Shown piece by piece: positions 11,843 to 24,476 of a stretch of DNA of 64,000 nt. The notes below the pieces were generated by a model, which worked only from the letters and a program-made list of their open reading frames with translations, was not told the DNA's origin and did no database searches. The first letter of the stretch is position 1; the number at the start of each line of letters is the position of its first letter. Source of the DNA: Beverwykella pulmonaria (taxonomy: Eukaryota > Ascomycota > Dothideomycetes > Pleosporales > Melanommataceae); contig BCHH01000004.1 of the NCBI GenBank assembly GCA_001599595.1, positions 2,740,117 to 2,804,116 of the forward strand, given 5' to 3'. The position numbers were made by a program, and so were the translations under genes.

Positions 11843-13846
11843 TCATACTGTGAGCTCTTCCAACCCGACGCCTCTTCTTTCCCTCTCGTTCCATCCACAG
11901 ACAACGCGGCGGTCTGTAGTTAAGCGGTCTTCGTTCGCCCAGTCGACCATCATGCGGTCTTTTTCCCAGTCGTCCTCCCACCTTCGGCTGTTTCTTTTCT
12001 CGCTCCACCCGGCTCTCTCCAACTCCATGATGCCTGCAAACCTCTTTTCCGAATTCGCAACGAACAAACTTTGGCCATCAGGGGTCATGCTTATCCCGGC
12101 GGTGCTGCCGAAGAAATCAAAGACCTGTCTTGTTTCAAATGTTTGTGCGTTGATTATGCTGATGTAGTCGTCTGCCTCGGCTGCGACAAGAACGCGGGGC
12201 CCGCCGCCAACAGGTGAGAAGCGCAGCACGCGGGGGACTGAGAGTTCAGAGTAGAGCACGGTCAGGGGTTTACCCCAATACCGCGCGTCCCAGACTACGA
12301 TGGTGGAGTCCTGCGCAGCGGTTGCTACGTGAACACCGTCGTCTGCCCAGGCGCACGCAAAGACATCCTCAGTATGGCTGTTGAGAGATTCGAAGGGTTG
12401 CCCTGTTTCCGCATTCGTGATGAGGGTTTCTTTGAAGTCACCGACGACGACACGCATGCGGCCATTTGGGCTCGTCGCGGAGCAGTTCACGGCTGTTGGA
12501 TAGAGGAAAGAGTGTGTGAAAGTGTTGGTCGAGCAGTCGAGGACGCGAAGGCGGTAATCGTTTGAACAAAGGACAGCTTGAGGGGTATAATTACTTCGGG
12601 ATTCAAAGAGATGAATATGATTAGTTATGTGTGATTTCGAGTCCGGTGACCTATCCTTTATGCGACCAAGTGTAAGGGGAGTGCCATATGTGGACAAGAG
12701 GCTAGTGAGTGCATACTCGCCTTCAAAACCGCCAGCGATTAAGACATCGTCCATGGCCGCAAGAGTGGTGACTTGAAACCTCTGGCCTTCTGTGACATGT
12801 TTGGAGAGGTCCATGATGACTGTAGCCGGAGATCCTGAAGCGTCCGTACGCAATACTTGGTGTCTGGCGGCATAGTAGACGTCGTTTCTCGACGTGGTAG
12901 CGAGGAGATTCCGAAGCTGGAAGTGAGGGATAAAAGGCTTATGTGCAATGTTCATTCTTCGAAATGAGAAGAAGTTCTCGGTATTGGGAGTCGGTACGCG
13001 CCACTGCTAGAGGTTAGTCCAAATATAATATTGTCGCGACGGGGTCGAACATGCCTGTCGAGCCTGGCGCAACTTTGGCTGCATGCGCGCAAGTTCAAAT
13101 GCCTCTCGTCTTGATCGGACAGATGCCCGCGTCCAGTTCCGCGAAGCCCAGTCTATACCCTGAAAGTCGTACCTATCGCCCTGCAAGTCGTCCCGCGTGA
13201 TCGCATCCGGTAGTTGGACCTCGTCTAGACCAGAACACATGGATTTGTGAGGTGCGACGAAGTGATAGAAGAAAGTGGTGATGTCCATAAAGGTCTCCTT
13301 GTTCTGTACACTGAGGTGTTCCTCGTAGATGCTCAGCTCGACATCGGGGTCATGCTGATTGATGGGTGCCAGGGTCATGAGCTGCTCATGTATGCCCAAG
13401 AGCGCGGTTGACGAGGGTGGCTGCAGTGGTTCCATGCTGAGGGACTCGAGCGCGGCGGCGTGCTGGTCAAGAGTGTCGTACGACGAAGGGTCCATTTCGT
13501 AGTAGAGGTAGTTGCCAGACGAGTGCATGGCCTCGCTGATGTTGCTGTAACTGACATGGCCCGCTGCGGTCATTGTGTACGGGAGGGCCGTGACTATGCC
13601 CTGACTGTCGTCTGTGAGCAGGATGCCGCCCGCCTGGTCGTCGTCCTCGAGCACCTCCTCTTCAATCCCGTGGCTCGTGGGCGGCCTGCTGTCGGCAAGC
13701 GTAGCGAGGATGGCCGCAGCGGAGAGGTCGTTGGGTGAATGCTGGCCCGCATCGGGGGACGAGGTCTGGGTGATGTGCGCAATGTGGGCGTGGAATGAGG
13801 AGGGGTCCTCAACAGGCGGATCGGGGTCTAAGAAGAACGAGGCCAT
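11843..13846 (-). CDS. WD40-repeat protein, SPBC2A9.03-like family
   Basis: Exons are 13846-13055 and 13006-11843, giving 651 residues. The first ~230 residues are acidic and low in complexity. A conserved linker follows (YDFQGIDWASRNWTR), then VPTPNTENFFSFRR and HFQLRNLLATTSRNDVYYA. The WD40 propeller has blades such as DVFACAWADDGVHVATAAQDSTIVVWD. This order matches the fungal WD-repeat family that includes uncharacterised fission yeast proteins; no enzymatic role is known. The 48-nt intron appears to start with GC (CAG|GCATGT) and end CTCTAG, with an ACTAAC branch site. Of the donors I tried, no GT site restored the frame into the conserved VPTPN segment. The tail after the last blade is charged (RRWEDDWEKDR). 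Gene identity is solid, function unknown. Confidence 0.85.
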
Positions 13847-15073
13847 GGAGACCTAGGAAAGCACCCGGAGGCGTTGCGGCGGTTGTTGAATGCTGCTCCG
13901 CAGGAGGCGACGTGGGGGAGGGGTGGAGAGAGCACGCACGGCGCAGGCTTCTGGAAGGCGACCAGCGGGCGGCTGCCTCGTCGCCGGCGAGGGTCACTGC
14001 ATGCGCAGAGGGGCTGCCGGATGTGGGTTGTGATATATGTGTGTGATGTGAATGCGATGTGATGCGATGCAGCGTCGGAAGGGAAGAGAAGCGCCTGTAG
14101 CGAAGGCCAAATCAAAGCGGAAGGCTTGGGCTGCAGAGCAGAGCAGTAGAGCAGGGATGGCGATCACAGCGCGGCCACGGGCAGGCTAGAGCGGGAGAGA
14201 TACATATAAAAGGGATGCGATGCCGCCACTGGGGGGAGTTCGAGGTATGCGCCTCTGGCCTCTTAGTCTGAACCGGAGGGGCAGCACAGTTTTCCAGCAC
14301 GGAGCTCAGTGCGCCGTGTCCATCCAGGACGTCCAAGAGTTGAAGCATCCCATCCCATCTAAGGACGCCCGGTAACCTCGCTTTTCTCGCGACAACGCTC
14401 AATCCACCGCCGCCATGTGGAGGGGATAACCAGCTAGTGTCACGCGACGAGAGGGCATTGCAACGAGCAAATGGCGGGGAGTCGCTGGCTCTTGCTTCGC
14501 CATGTGTGTCTGCAGCGCCAGCGTGAACGTCCTCGCTTGCGGAGTGAACGTGGTCCACTGAAACTTCACAGATGGCAGACAGGTCCCGTGTGTGCGAGCC
14601 GTCACAGCCCCTTTGGGCGAGAGCTGCAGCCTGCAGATGTTACAGCGGCACAGACAGAAGCACAAAGACAAATCGGGGGCATGTGGTGGCCACTGACCCA
14701 CTGCCAAGCTCACTCGCTCACTTTCTCTCTGCTGCTTGGGGCCTTACAGTCGGGACACTGCTCCACAAACTCCACTACTCCACATCTACACGCCACACAA
14801 TCAGAGCAAAATGTATAAATAATTACCGCCAGTACTAGATACTATATGACCACTGTACAGTGCCATTCACACGCCGTCATCTACCGGGATGTATTAGGGA
14901 GATAGAAAGGAAGAACCCTCAAGGAAGCGCCATGAGAATGCGAGAACAGAATTAAAAAAATACCCCCCAGCAATGCAATAAAACGCGCTCCACGTGGTGC
15001 AAAATGCAACCTTTTAGCTCGCCGTGCAGGCCATCACGGCGGCTTCTCTGTCTATGCGACGCAACTTTCGAAA
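13847..15073. other. intergenic: leader of WD40 gene and 3' flank of chitin synthase
   Basis: No gene was recognised. The part nearest 13847 is the upstream region of the minus-strand WD40 gene, with a short ATATAT run near 14030; the part nearest 15073 lies downstream of the chitin synthase stop. Several overlapping open frames here have no family resemblance. Confidence 0.5.
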
Positions 15074-18000
15074 TCAAATGTCATGATGGTACTGGTCGTA
15101 TCCATGCTGTTGTTGTGACAGGGACTGCTGTGACCAACCCGTCGCCGTTGTGGACTGTTGGAGTCTCCGCTCTGCGCGCCCAAAGTCAGTAATTGCATAA
15201 TCAAGATCGCGAGTGGGCCTGCCGTTCGCATGGCCCCAAACAGTGTTGATAACATAAGCTTTCGATAGTGTCTGGTCTTGAGCAAGCGGGAGGTGTGGAC
15301 AAAAGTGACGTACCTTGCTCGAAATCGTGCCATCTTCTCATCACAATCTTGCTGCTATCAAACTCGCCCTCATACTCGAGTCCAGCCTTCTTCGTCTTCT
15401 CGCCTGCAGTCTTCCGAGTGTCGCCCCAGCTGAAGTCGTCAAACTTCCAAAAAGCGTATGCGGGTAGTACAAAGTTCCAGATGGGCAGCGACAGCAGATA
15501 GACGAACATCCATGCTACATACGACCATCGGTGAGCCGTCACCACAATGAGGACTGCCGGCAACCCCAAAATAAGGGCGAGGAGTACAAGGGGAATAAGA
15601 GGCGCGGTGGTATGCAGGACGGCGGCCTTGATGGAAATTGCAACTAGAAAAGGTTAGCACACACCTGACGGCTCGGATTGGGAGAATAGCAGGCTTACTC
15701 AGGTAGAGAGTGAAGGCAATAGCAGCGGGCAGGACCAGGGTACCAATGAGCTCGATAAAGACAACGAACTGCATGCTGAAACAGAAGGTGCCACACAGAT
15801 CTCGTACGAGCACCAGCTCCATCAGGTTGTGAACCGTACTATTGATCCATCGCCTACGCTGTGACAGCAACACGCTGAACTTATCGGGTACTGTGGTTTT
15901 GCACACGGCTTGGGGCACAAACACTTGCTTACGCTTGGGGAACGTCCTGAGCATCAGTGTTGACAAGTACCGATCTTCGCCAAGCAAGAGCAGATTCTTC
16001 TTGTGCAGCGTATCGACCACATTCTCCGAATAGTGTTCGACAACATCCGGATTGGCGAGAATCGGGACCCAGTAGTTCTGGCCACCTTTAGGAGCCTTGA
16101 TGCGGTACATACAGAAACATCCTGGCAAGCATGTGACACCGCCGAAGACTGACTCAAACGACTTGGCCAAGTGGTGAGAAATGAAATACCTGTCGCTGTC
16201 AGTGGCGCGATCGTTAAACGTCAGGGAAGACACTTACTCAAATACCTGGATCATCGACACCCACGACTCTCGCTTGTTGGCAATCTTCGTTTCGCCACAA
16301 AGTCCCATGATCTCTGGATCTTTCACCATGGCCGAGATCATGTGTGTCAAACTGTCAGGGAATACATTGGTGTCAGCGTCCACCATGAGCACGATCTCGT
16401 AAAAGTCGGGCGAGATGCCAGTGATTTTCCAGATACCGTTGAACATCTCGAACTCGAGCTCCGTCATACGTTCGTCAAACATGACCTTCTGCAAGAACGA
16501 CATAAGGATAATCTGACTGTCTCGCTTTCCACGATTGCCGGGTTTTGATTTCTTCGCCTCATCGGGAGTTCCGCATTTGACAACCACCATCATCGGAACA
16601 CGTTGCTGTTTCTCGTTGGCTATGCGACTGTCATCGCCGAAGTCGTAGAAGCCAGAGTAGATTTTGGCCATGTTGTGCCTCTTTGAGCCACTGGCAACAG
16701 CAACATACGAGAATGCCTGGACCTCGTCGGGTAGGATTGCGTGGTCCTTCATCATGCTGAGAGCGATATCAGGTGTAGTCAGGTCTTCGCCTTTGCCCTT
16801 GATCATACCGTCACAGATGACCAAGATGAGCTTGTGGCTGTTGGGGTAATCGGTGGTGGCAATGGAATCCAAAGTTGCTCGCAGACCACCGGCGCCCTCG
16901 GAGTAGGCTGTTACCAAACAAATGGTGTGGGCCAACGGGTAGCCGAAAGGCTGCCATTCTGGAGGAGGCTGAGGGACGACTGCTTCGTGAATGAAACCAG
17001 CAGGCCCGGGTCCCTCGCTCTCACCCATCACGCTTGAGTACCGGGCCTGTTCAGTCGCCCCCGATAGCAATAGACTCGACCCGCTTTCTCCGACGGTGGG
17101 TTTTCCATCGTACGTGGGGAGAGTGCCGTGACTGTTGTTGATTTGTTTATACATGCCATTGTTGGACGAAAGAAGACGGGACGTTGTGCTCTGGCTGGTC
17201 ATCGTCGTTGGTGGTGCGCGAGACTTGGCGGATTTTTCCATGGCATAAGGGCTCGTAAATCTCGAAGTAGAAGGGAGAAACTGACTGCCACGCTTGCTTG
17301 ACCGGTCCGAGCCAGCAGCAGGGTCCATTAGTTTTGGCGGTGGGCGATAAATATCGTCGCTCCATTCCTCAATTTGTTGCTTTCGTTGCTTCGAGTCTAC
17401 CTTGCCCACTGATGTTTTCGCTGCCCCAAATCGCCTGCAAAGAAACCATTGGAAGGCCAGAGCCAAGAGGAACTTCGCAACGACAATGGCCAGGATAAAA
17501 ACCAATGAGACATAAAGCACCACTTTGGATGCAATGCAGCCGATACTTTCCGTGTCGATAGACCCAACCTTAATGATCTGAGTAAAACATCTGGCGACTT
17601 GCTTTTCGTAGCTAGAAGAAAATGCACGAGTGACATCCACTCCGCGGACGTTGGGGTTTTGTCGAATTTGGTTGAATCGGTCCGGGACCACGACCTGAGA
17701 GGTATTGAACCAGTCTAGGAGACTCAGATCCAATACATCTCCTCCCCAGACCATCAAATTACGAGAGGTGTTCCTAATATCGTCCCAAGTGAAGAACACA
17801 TCTCCCGTGCTTCTAAGACCGTAGAAAGCTGACCGAGCACTATCAGACGTATGGCACTGATAGCCAAGGTAAGGAACGGCGGAATTATTAGGCGTCGAGG
17901 AACCATCTTGGTTAAAGAGCTGGCAGGGAAAGTACCAACCCAGGTTACCATTTGAATCGGTGGGGACGCCACTGTTCGGTTTGAGGGTGATGAGATTTTT

Positions 18001-18975
18001 ACAGGCTCCGTTCACATTCTGGAAGAGAAAGCTTGCGTCTTGTCCGCCGTGCTTCACGGGCAGATCGAACAAGACATTGGCGTTTTCCGGAATTCCACGA
18101 GCAAGGGGATGTTTGGATTTGGCAAGATCATAGGCTTTGCCGTGAACAATCAAAAATCCCTTGTCAACTTTGTTGACTTGGAGCCGGGCGCTGCCACCGC
18201 TGGGGCAAACGGTTTCCGTGAACCCAAACGTAAGATATCCCACCACGGCGCAAATCACGACAATGATGCTCACAAGGCCCATCTTTTCTCTCCAAGCACG
18301 TTGTTGAGCTTTCTGCGGTTTCCCCAGGCACCGAAGGACAGGGTCTGGAATCCAGAAAGTGATGATGGAGCAATACACGTTCCACAAACTGGGTGGCCGC
18401 ATGGCGTCCCTCTCTTTCTGGCGTTCCTTCTCAAACTTCTCCATTTTATTGCTGCGGGTCAGCCTTCGCTTCGGTCTCAACCCATCATCCAATGGAACTT
18501 GCTTGTCATTGTACTCCTCCCCGGATGCATTCCGGAGGTGAGAAGGCTTCACCTCGGTGCTGTCTGAGCTGACGGTTTCCGCCTCCAAGCGGTCTTCCCT
18601 TATGGGGTCATTTCCTGTAGTGGATGGATGCACAGCCATCTTTTGGGCGTGTTTTCGGTAGAAGTAGTTGGGATGATTGTGATCGAAACGCTGCCGCTCA
18701 GGACGAACCAAGCTGCGCTTCCTTCCCAGATCGGGTGAGGGCGCACCTCGAGGTACGTTCATTATTGGGTCTCGATCCATGGGCACCGGCGTGCCAGGGG
18801 AAGGGAGAGGTCTCGAGACGTTCGGATAGGCGGGGCTCTTTCTCGCGGTTGTGCGGTCGTTTGTTCGCGTGTTCTCCAGGTCGGATGTTCGTCGACGGCG
18901 AGACGCGGAGTCTCGAAAGACATGCCGCTGGTCTTGCCTGGGGGAGGCAAGATCCGGTCGCTGCGGCAAGGACAT
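15074..18975 (-). CDS. class IV chitin synthase (Chs3-like)
   Basis: Exons are 18975-16238, 16189-15699, 15643-15314 and 15258-15074, giving 1247 residues. Introns are 48, 55 and 55 nt and all phases fit. The protein is a plasma-membrane glycosyltransferase family 2 enzyme that polymerises UDP-GlcNAc into chitin. A basic disordered N-tail is followed by a membrane segment near residue 240 ([18 protein letters not shown]), an extracellular-type domain, a second membrane segment near 500, and the catalytic domain from about 660. Catalytic signatures include [15 protein letters not shown] (about 983) and QRRRW (1023-1027). Multiple membrane helices follow, then a short tail rich in Gln and His. 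Length and layout fit class IV (Neurospora CHS-4, yeast Chs3). It is head to head with an Skt5-like activator gene. The last intron acceptor (CGAAAG) is weak, but it alone gives the family-like tail [18 protein letters not shown]. Confidence 0.93.
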
Positions 18976-21585
18976 AGCAGAACTGCTGCGAGGAATGCCC
19001 TCGGTCTGCGCTTGGCTATCCTAACGCTGCGAGGTCGCACGCCTGAGGTCACGACAGGGGCCGCCCTGAATCGAAGTCGAAGGAAGAATCGATGGGTCAG
19101 TGGCGCTCTGCTGGTGTGAACGGAACTTTGTAGGAGAGAGGTGGTGGTCGGCGTGGTGGTGGTACGATGGCGCGTGTGTGCGGTCAAGATGTTTGTACAG
19201 GAGTGCTGCGGCTCCGGACTGGTAGTTTCAGCGAGTGACGGTAGAACGCATGAGCGTGAACGAGCGGAAAAAAAGAATGGGATGTCAAACGAGGGACATT
19301 ACAGGCTGGGGTTTGGGGGTCAGGTTGCGACGACAACGACAACAGGCTCAACGGAAGAGAAGCAAGCAGGCTTGAGGGACCAAGGGCTAGGAAGCCCCTG
19401 ATGTCGAGCACCCGCCGGCGAATGATGGCGCACTGCCCCCCCGCTGAGCGATCGCCTCACCCGTCTATTTCGAGCGCGCTCCATTGGGGTCTGGTTGCTC
19501 CAGTTACAGCTAGCCAATACGGGAGGCGTCCGGCCGCGAGAGAGTTTTCTCCGCGCATGCTCGACTTGGAAAGGTGTGCATCATGCAGCAAAAAGGGTTC
19601 ACGTCTGCATTTGCTTTGCGCTGCTCTGCTCTGCTTGTGCTGCTCGTGCTACTTGCGCGAAGTTGGGCTCTCCGCTGGGCAAGCACCGCGTGCGCGCTCG
19701 CCTGCAGAACCAGACCGACAGACCGGGAGGTGCCGGCAGGCTGTGATGCTGCCATCGAACTTCGAGGGGGGACGGTCAAGCAATATCAGCTAGAGGGCAA
19801 AAGTATTGTATCAGCCCTACTAAGTGCCATCGCTAAGAGCCTGAAATGTGTTCGCGCTCCGTGGCAACTCCACTACCGAAATCAAGATTTTCTTTGCCCT
19901 CGGCATACATCACCAGCACCAACTCCCAAACTTCTTTCAGGGTCTCAATAGAGTATAAATCGCGGGGACGTTGCCAACTGGGTCCGATCTCTGAAGCACC
20001 TCCTCGCCGGGGGCGGCTTGAAACTTTTGGGAGCATGTGGACGAGGAAATGTTCCTATTGGCGGTGCATGGCAGAATTGCGACACCAGACTGTCTGTTTT
20101 CGAGCCCTGCGCCTGCATCTGCTGCACCTGCATATTGTGCACATTTTTCGTATATTCCTCCAGCTTCTGCCCTGGTACCGCACGCTGTCGCCCACGAGAG
20201 AATAAGAGGAATATGCGCAGAACTACAGCACTGGATACCATGCTTGCAACATCCAGCAGGACAGGTTCAAGCCATCGAACGATTCCACGCTCGGCTGGCA
20301 GGTTCTTTGGCGCTAGCGGCTTGTGCTCCAAGAGGCGTTTGACAGACAACGACAGACGTTTTGAATTCATCAACTGCTGCCAACTATTTTGTCGTAGCGA
20401 CGCCGGATCGGGGCTCACCAGGGCATAAACGGCTAAAGTCCAAGCTCCCCTAGAATGGCCCTTCAAATATACGGCCGGCAAGTTACGAAGACGGCTGCCG
20501 CGAGCTGCGATTTCACCATCAACGCATGGAGCAGAAGGCTGCAAAGCGGAGGGGTGGCTTGTATACCCGCATTCCGACCACTATTGACCACATGTGGCCC
20601 AATTGTCCAGCTAAGCCCCTCATTCCTGTGTCTGTCTGAGTCCGGAAACCCGACGTGCCCACTTCTCTTGGAGAGTGTTCTGGCCGTGACGACAGATGCG
20701 ACGAGTGCGCCATGACTTCCTGTTCGGTCGCAAAGAGCCGTCTCAAAAAGCCCTCAGTCCACGGCACTACAATACCAATGCGTGCGCCTCCACCTTCCCA
20801 AGTGCCTCACCTCTTCAGCCGCTTCGCTTCCTTTCTAATTATTGCCCCCCTATGCGCGCCCACTTGCAGCCCGTCTGACGCTCCCATATCATCCTCGCCG
20901 GCTTTGGAGTGACAAGCACGCAAGCCCGCCTCGCTGGACAGATCAGCGTACCCAGGCCCCGTCCTGAATACATTTGGTCACAGGTTCTCAGCTCTCTCAG
21001 CAGGAGCCGGACTTCGCCCCGCCTTTGTACGTGCGAGGAACCGAAGCGCTTGCTGGATGCGTGTGGGGTGGTAGCTTACCCAGGTACATAGGGTTGCTAG
21101 TGGTCATCAGCTGCTACAGCCCGCGCTTTTTCCTCCGCCGAATACCAGCGTCAAATTCTACACACAAAAATCTACATCAACCCACCACTCCCCCCAGACC
21201 TTGAAGAACGTCACATTATTTTGAGATCTCCTAGTCTGAGGAGTCGTCAGCTCTGGGCCGCCTCGCTCCCGCTCTCCCCCCTGTAAGTTTGTCCCCCGGC
21301 ATGCATGACGAGGATTGTTAAGAGCACGGCTCGGCGCATCACCCAATGCTACAGCTCTGCGTGAAGCAGTCCAAATTCTTGTTTCACACCGCAACACGTT
21401 CACTAATGGTCAGTAGGACGTGACCCCAGCTTGCTCTTTCCGCAACCCTCCGCCCAAATCCTGCCCTTATAACTCCCCTGCGACCCTCCCATAAGTCGCC
21501 CACGCCCATACTCCGTCAACGCTGGGAACCCAGACAGGACTGTACCACGGCAAGAGAGGAACGGGAGAGCAGAAACAACATATCC
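18976..21585. promoter_or_regulatory. 2.6-kb divergent region between chitin synthase and Skt5-like gene
   Basis: Only upstream sequence of two divergent genes was found here; the many overlapping open frames have no protein-like character. Pyrimidine-rich tracts near 20800-20880 and 21150-21290 are typical of fungal promoters and leaders. No named operator site can be supported. Confidence 0.5.
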
Positions 21586-23692
21586 ATGGCCATGTCCGAA
21601 GCGGCTCCCATAGCACCAAATCGAGCGCTGCCGCCACTCCCGCCGCAAGAAGACCCAAGCTTGCAACGTAAGGAGCAGCATGAATCCGGCCGATCCAGCC
21701 TTTCCAGTACAGAGAGTCGCTCGTACTCCCTCCGCCGAAAACCTGTACCTGGCGCCCCGCGCCACCAATCTATTCCCTCTTTTAATATTGGCGAGCATGA
21801 GGACACAGTGGCAGGAGGGCGGGATTCCCGTCAGTCTGGGTCATCACTCGCTCCCAGCTCCTTGGGACATTCAAGAACACCATCCCGAGATGATGTCGAT
21901 ATCGGCGGTAATCGAGACTCAGGGAATCCAGTAGCGGTGACAAGAGACATTCCTATCCGGCAGTTGAACATTAGTGACAACTCATACAACGCACGGTATT
22001 CACATGCAGCAGAAATGGACCTCGCGGACCTACAGGTTGACCCCAGGGAACAACAGCAACCGGCGCAGTACTACTACCAAGAACCCACACATCCACCTCC
22101 TTCAATACCAAGCCACGAGGCGGTGCACTCCCCTAGCTCCGAATCGCAGCATTCTTCGAGAAGCGACAATAGTGGTGGTGGTGGCCATGGGTTCAACTTT
22201 GGACTTGACGTTCCACTACAAGTACCCCGCACAACGCTACCAAGACCCAGCTCTGCATATACATTAGGTTCTGAACTGAACTCTCGAGGTCACACTCCGC
22301 GCCTCTCTGTCGGAGGATCCCCGTCGCCCACCGGATCCCCAATTAATTACGGCCCGCAATTGTCCGGCAATCGTAGATCTCCGGAGAACAGGCCTTCGTC
22401 TTACATAGATCTTTTGAACCTACCTTACAAGGAGCAAATTGCGCCTGCTTCGAATCTGGGGTTGGGCAATAATCAGCTGCGACACGCTGTAGGGCAAAAT
22501 GCGTCGCTGCTCGACACGAAGAAAACGCTTGAAATGTACCGAGCAAACGTGAAGAAAACCCAGGACAATGCCGTGCAGTACGAATTTGCTCTACTCATGG
22601 TGCAGGTTGCGCGGGAAGTTATGGCGCCGGATGTAGCAGCGGACAATCAGGAGCTGGCGCCTGTGGAGATGCTCCGAGAAGCACGACAGATACTGCAGCG
22701 GCTAGCCGATCGGAGCTACCCGTTCGCACAGTACTACCTTGGAGACGGTTACGCGTCAGGACTCTTCAACAAAGATAAACCTGATTATGATCGTGCATTT
22801 CCCCTTTTTGTGGCTGCTAGTAAACACGGCCACGCAGAGTCCGGATACCGCGCAGCGCTCTGCTACGAGTTTGGCTGGGGCTGCCGCAAGGATTACGCTA
22901 AAGCAGTACAATTCTACCGAGCTGCAGCTTCGAAGAATCATCCAGGTGCTGCAACACGCTTGGGCAAAGCCTGCCTGACGGGAGATATGGGCCTGCAAAA
23001 CCGATACAGAGAGGGCCTCAAATGGCTGAAGCGAGCGACCGAGTCGGCCGACCACCAGTACAACAGTGCCCCCTATGAGCTGGGATTGCTACATGAGACT
23101 GGCTACGGCGACGATATTTTCAAGGATGAAATCTACGCGGTGCAACTCTTTACCCAGGCTGCAGAATTGGGACACCCGCAAGCCGCATTGAAATTGGGAG
23201 AGGCATACGAACACGGACTCCTTCGCTGCCCCAAGGATGCCGCCCTCTCCGTTCATTACTACAACTGCGCCGCCCAAGCCGACATCCCTGAAGCGATGAT
23301 GAATCTTTGCGCGTGGTACATGGTAGGTGCCGAGCCTGTTCTGGAGAAGGACGAAAACGAGGCGTACGAGTGGGCCAAAAGAGCGGCGGAGCACGGTAGG
23401 CTGCGTTTATTGACTTGGTAGCGATCTGATGCTAATTCTTGCAGGTCTTCCCAAGGCCGAGTATGCCTGTGGATATTTTACCGAAATGGGCATCGGATGT
23501 CGACGTGACCCTCTCGAAGCAAATGTGTGGTATGTCAAAGCTGCCGGTCACGGAGACGAAAGAGCACGGCAACGCCTTGCCGTCATCCAAGCAGCTGCAT
23601 CGGGCCAAGTGGGCGTACCATCTACCACCGACAAGAGCAAGCTCAAGAAAGGAGCGAAAGACGGAAAAGACGAGAACTGCCTGGTCATGTAG
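21586..23692 (+). CDS. SEL1-repeat chitin synthase activator, Skt5/Chs4-like
   Basis: Exons are 21586-23395 and 23445-23692, giving 685 residues; the 49-nt intron runs GTAGGC to TTGCAG. The first ~300 residues are disordered and rich in Ser, Pro and Gln. From about residue 320 come tandem SEL1 (TPR-like) repeats, such as PFAQYYLGDGYASG, HPGAATRLGKACLTG, HPQAALKLGEAYEHG and PKAEYACGYFTEMG. The protein ends CLVM, a CaaX box predicting prenylation. In yeast, Skt5/Chs4 is prenylated and activates and localises Chs3; the same architecture and the neighbouring class IV chitin synthase gene support that role here (inference from family and context). Two close in-frame ATGs exist (21586, 21592). Nothing suggests damage. 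Confidence 0.9.
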
Positions 23693-24476
23693 GCAGAGGA
23701 ATAGCATTTTGGACTGCCGGTTTTGCATCATTTCTCTTCTATCATCAGCTCACCTCTTGAAAACTTATAATTTGGTAATATGTCGCACATGTTTTCCTTT
23801 CTTTGCACTTGGAGTCCTTTCCGGCATTTTCATGGTGGTCAGTTGCATGGAATCGGAATGCATTTTCAGGTCGGTCCTTATCGTCCAAAATTCGGTGGTG
23901 CTATTCAAGATCGGAGGTGCTAGAAGGTGTTGCTGTTTAGGGATACCAGAACATGTCGATCAATTGAATGAGGATGCCTAGCCTCTCTTCTCCACGGTTG
24001 TTGGCGGCTTTGTTGCCGTCCATGAAGCCCATGACCATCTTGTTGAGCTTGGATCAGCCAATCATGGCCTTAGATCTTACGTACTATTTCGGTGTTGGCA
24101 ACTGGACACGCAACTTGACGTTGGACACTATGAGCAACACCCGGCATTTGAGATTGAAAGTCATGGCCGCTACTGGCAAGCAGCGTTGCTTGTTCTGTTC
24201 AACACGGAGTTTGATCGGAGGGCGTGAATTGAGCCCTGTTGCAGATTCCCTTGGCGCGCAACCCGTACCTGATTCGCAGCTACCGCTAGTGCGCTTCCCG
24301 TTTAGGAAAGAACAAAGCTAGCGCACTAGTGACGCAGTATGGCCGCTCTTTACCGCTCTTACTATCTGTTCGACGGTAGGGCGTGTAAGGCGTGTGCTTG
24401 ATAGGGAGATAAAAGGGATGCACCACCCTCTTGTTCCCCCGCAACTTGGGATTTTCTTTGTTCTGTTACAGCAACA
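23693..24476. other. intergenic between Skt5-like and aminotransferase genes
   Basis: This is 3' flank of the activator gene followed by the promoter and leader of the aminotransferase gene. No gene, repeat or clear regulatory site was recognised. Confidence 0.5.

Noticed and set aside
15259..15313. GGCAG acceptor near 15217 for the last chitin synthase intron
   Set aside because: It gives a frame whose tail does not resemble the family; CGAAAG at 15259 yields a family-like C-terminus and correct phase.
18762..19187. 141-codon open frame overlapping the chitin synthase start
   Set aside because: It overlaps the first exon in another frame and has repetitive Thr/Arg content.
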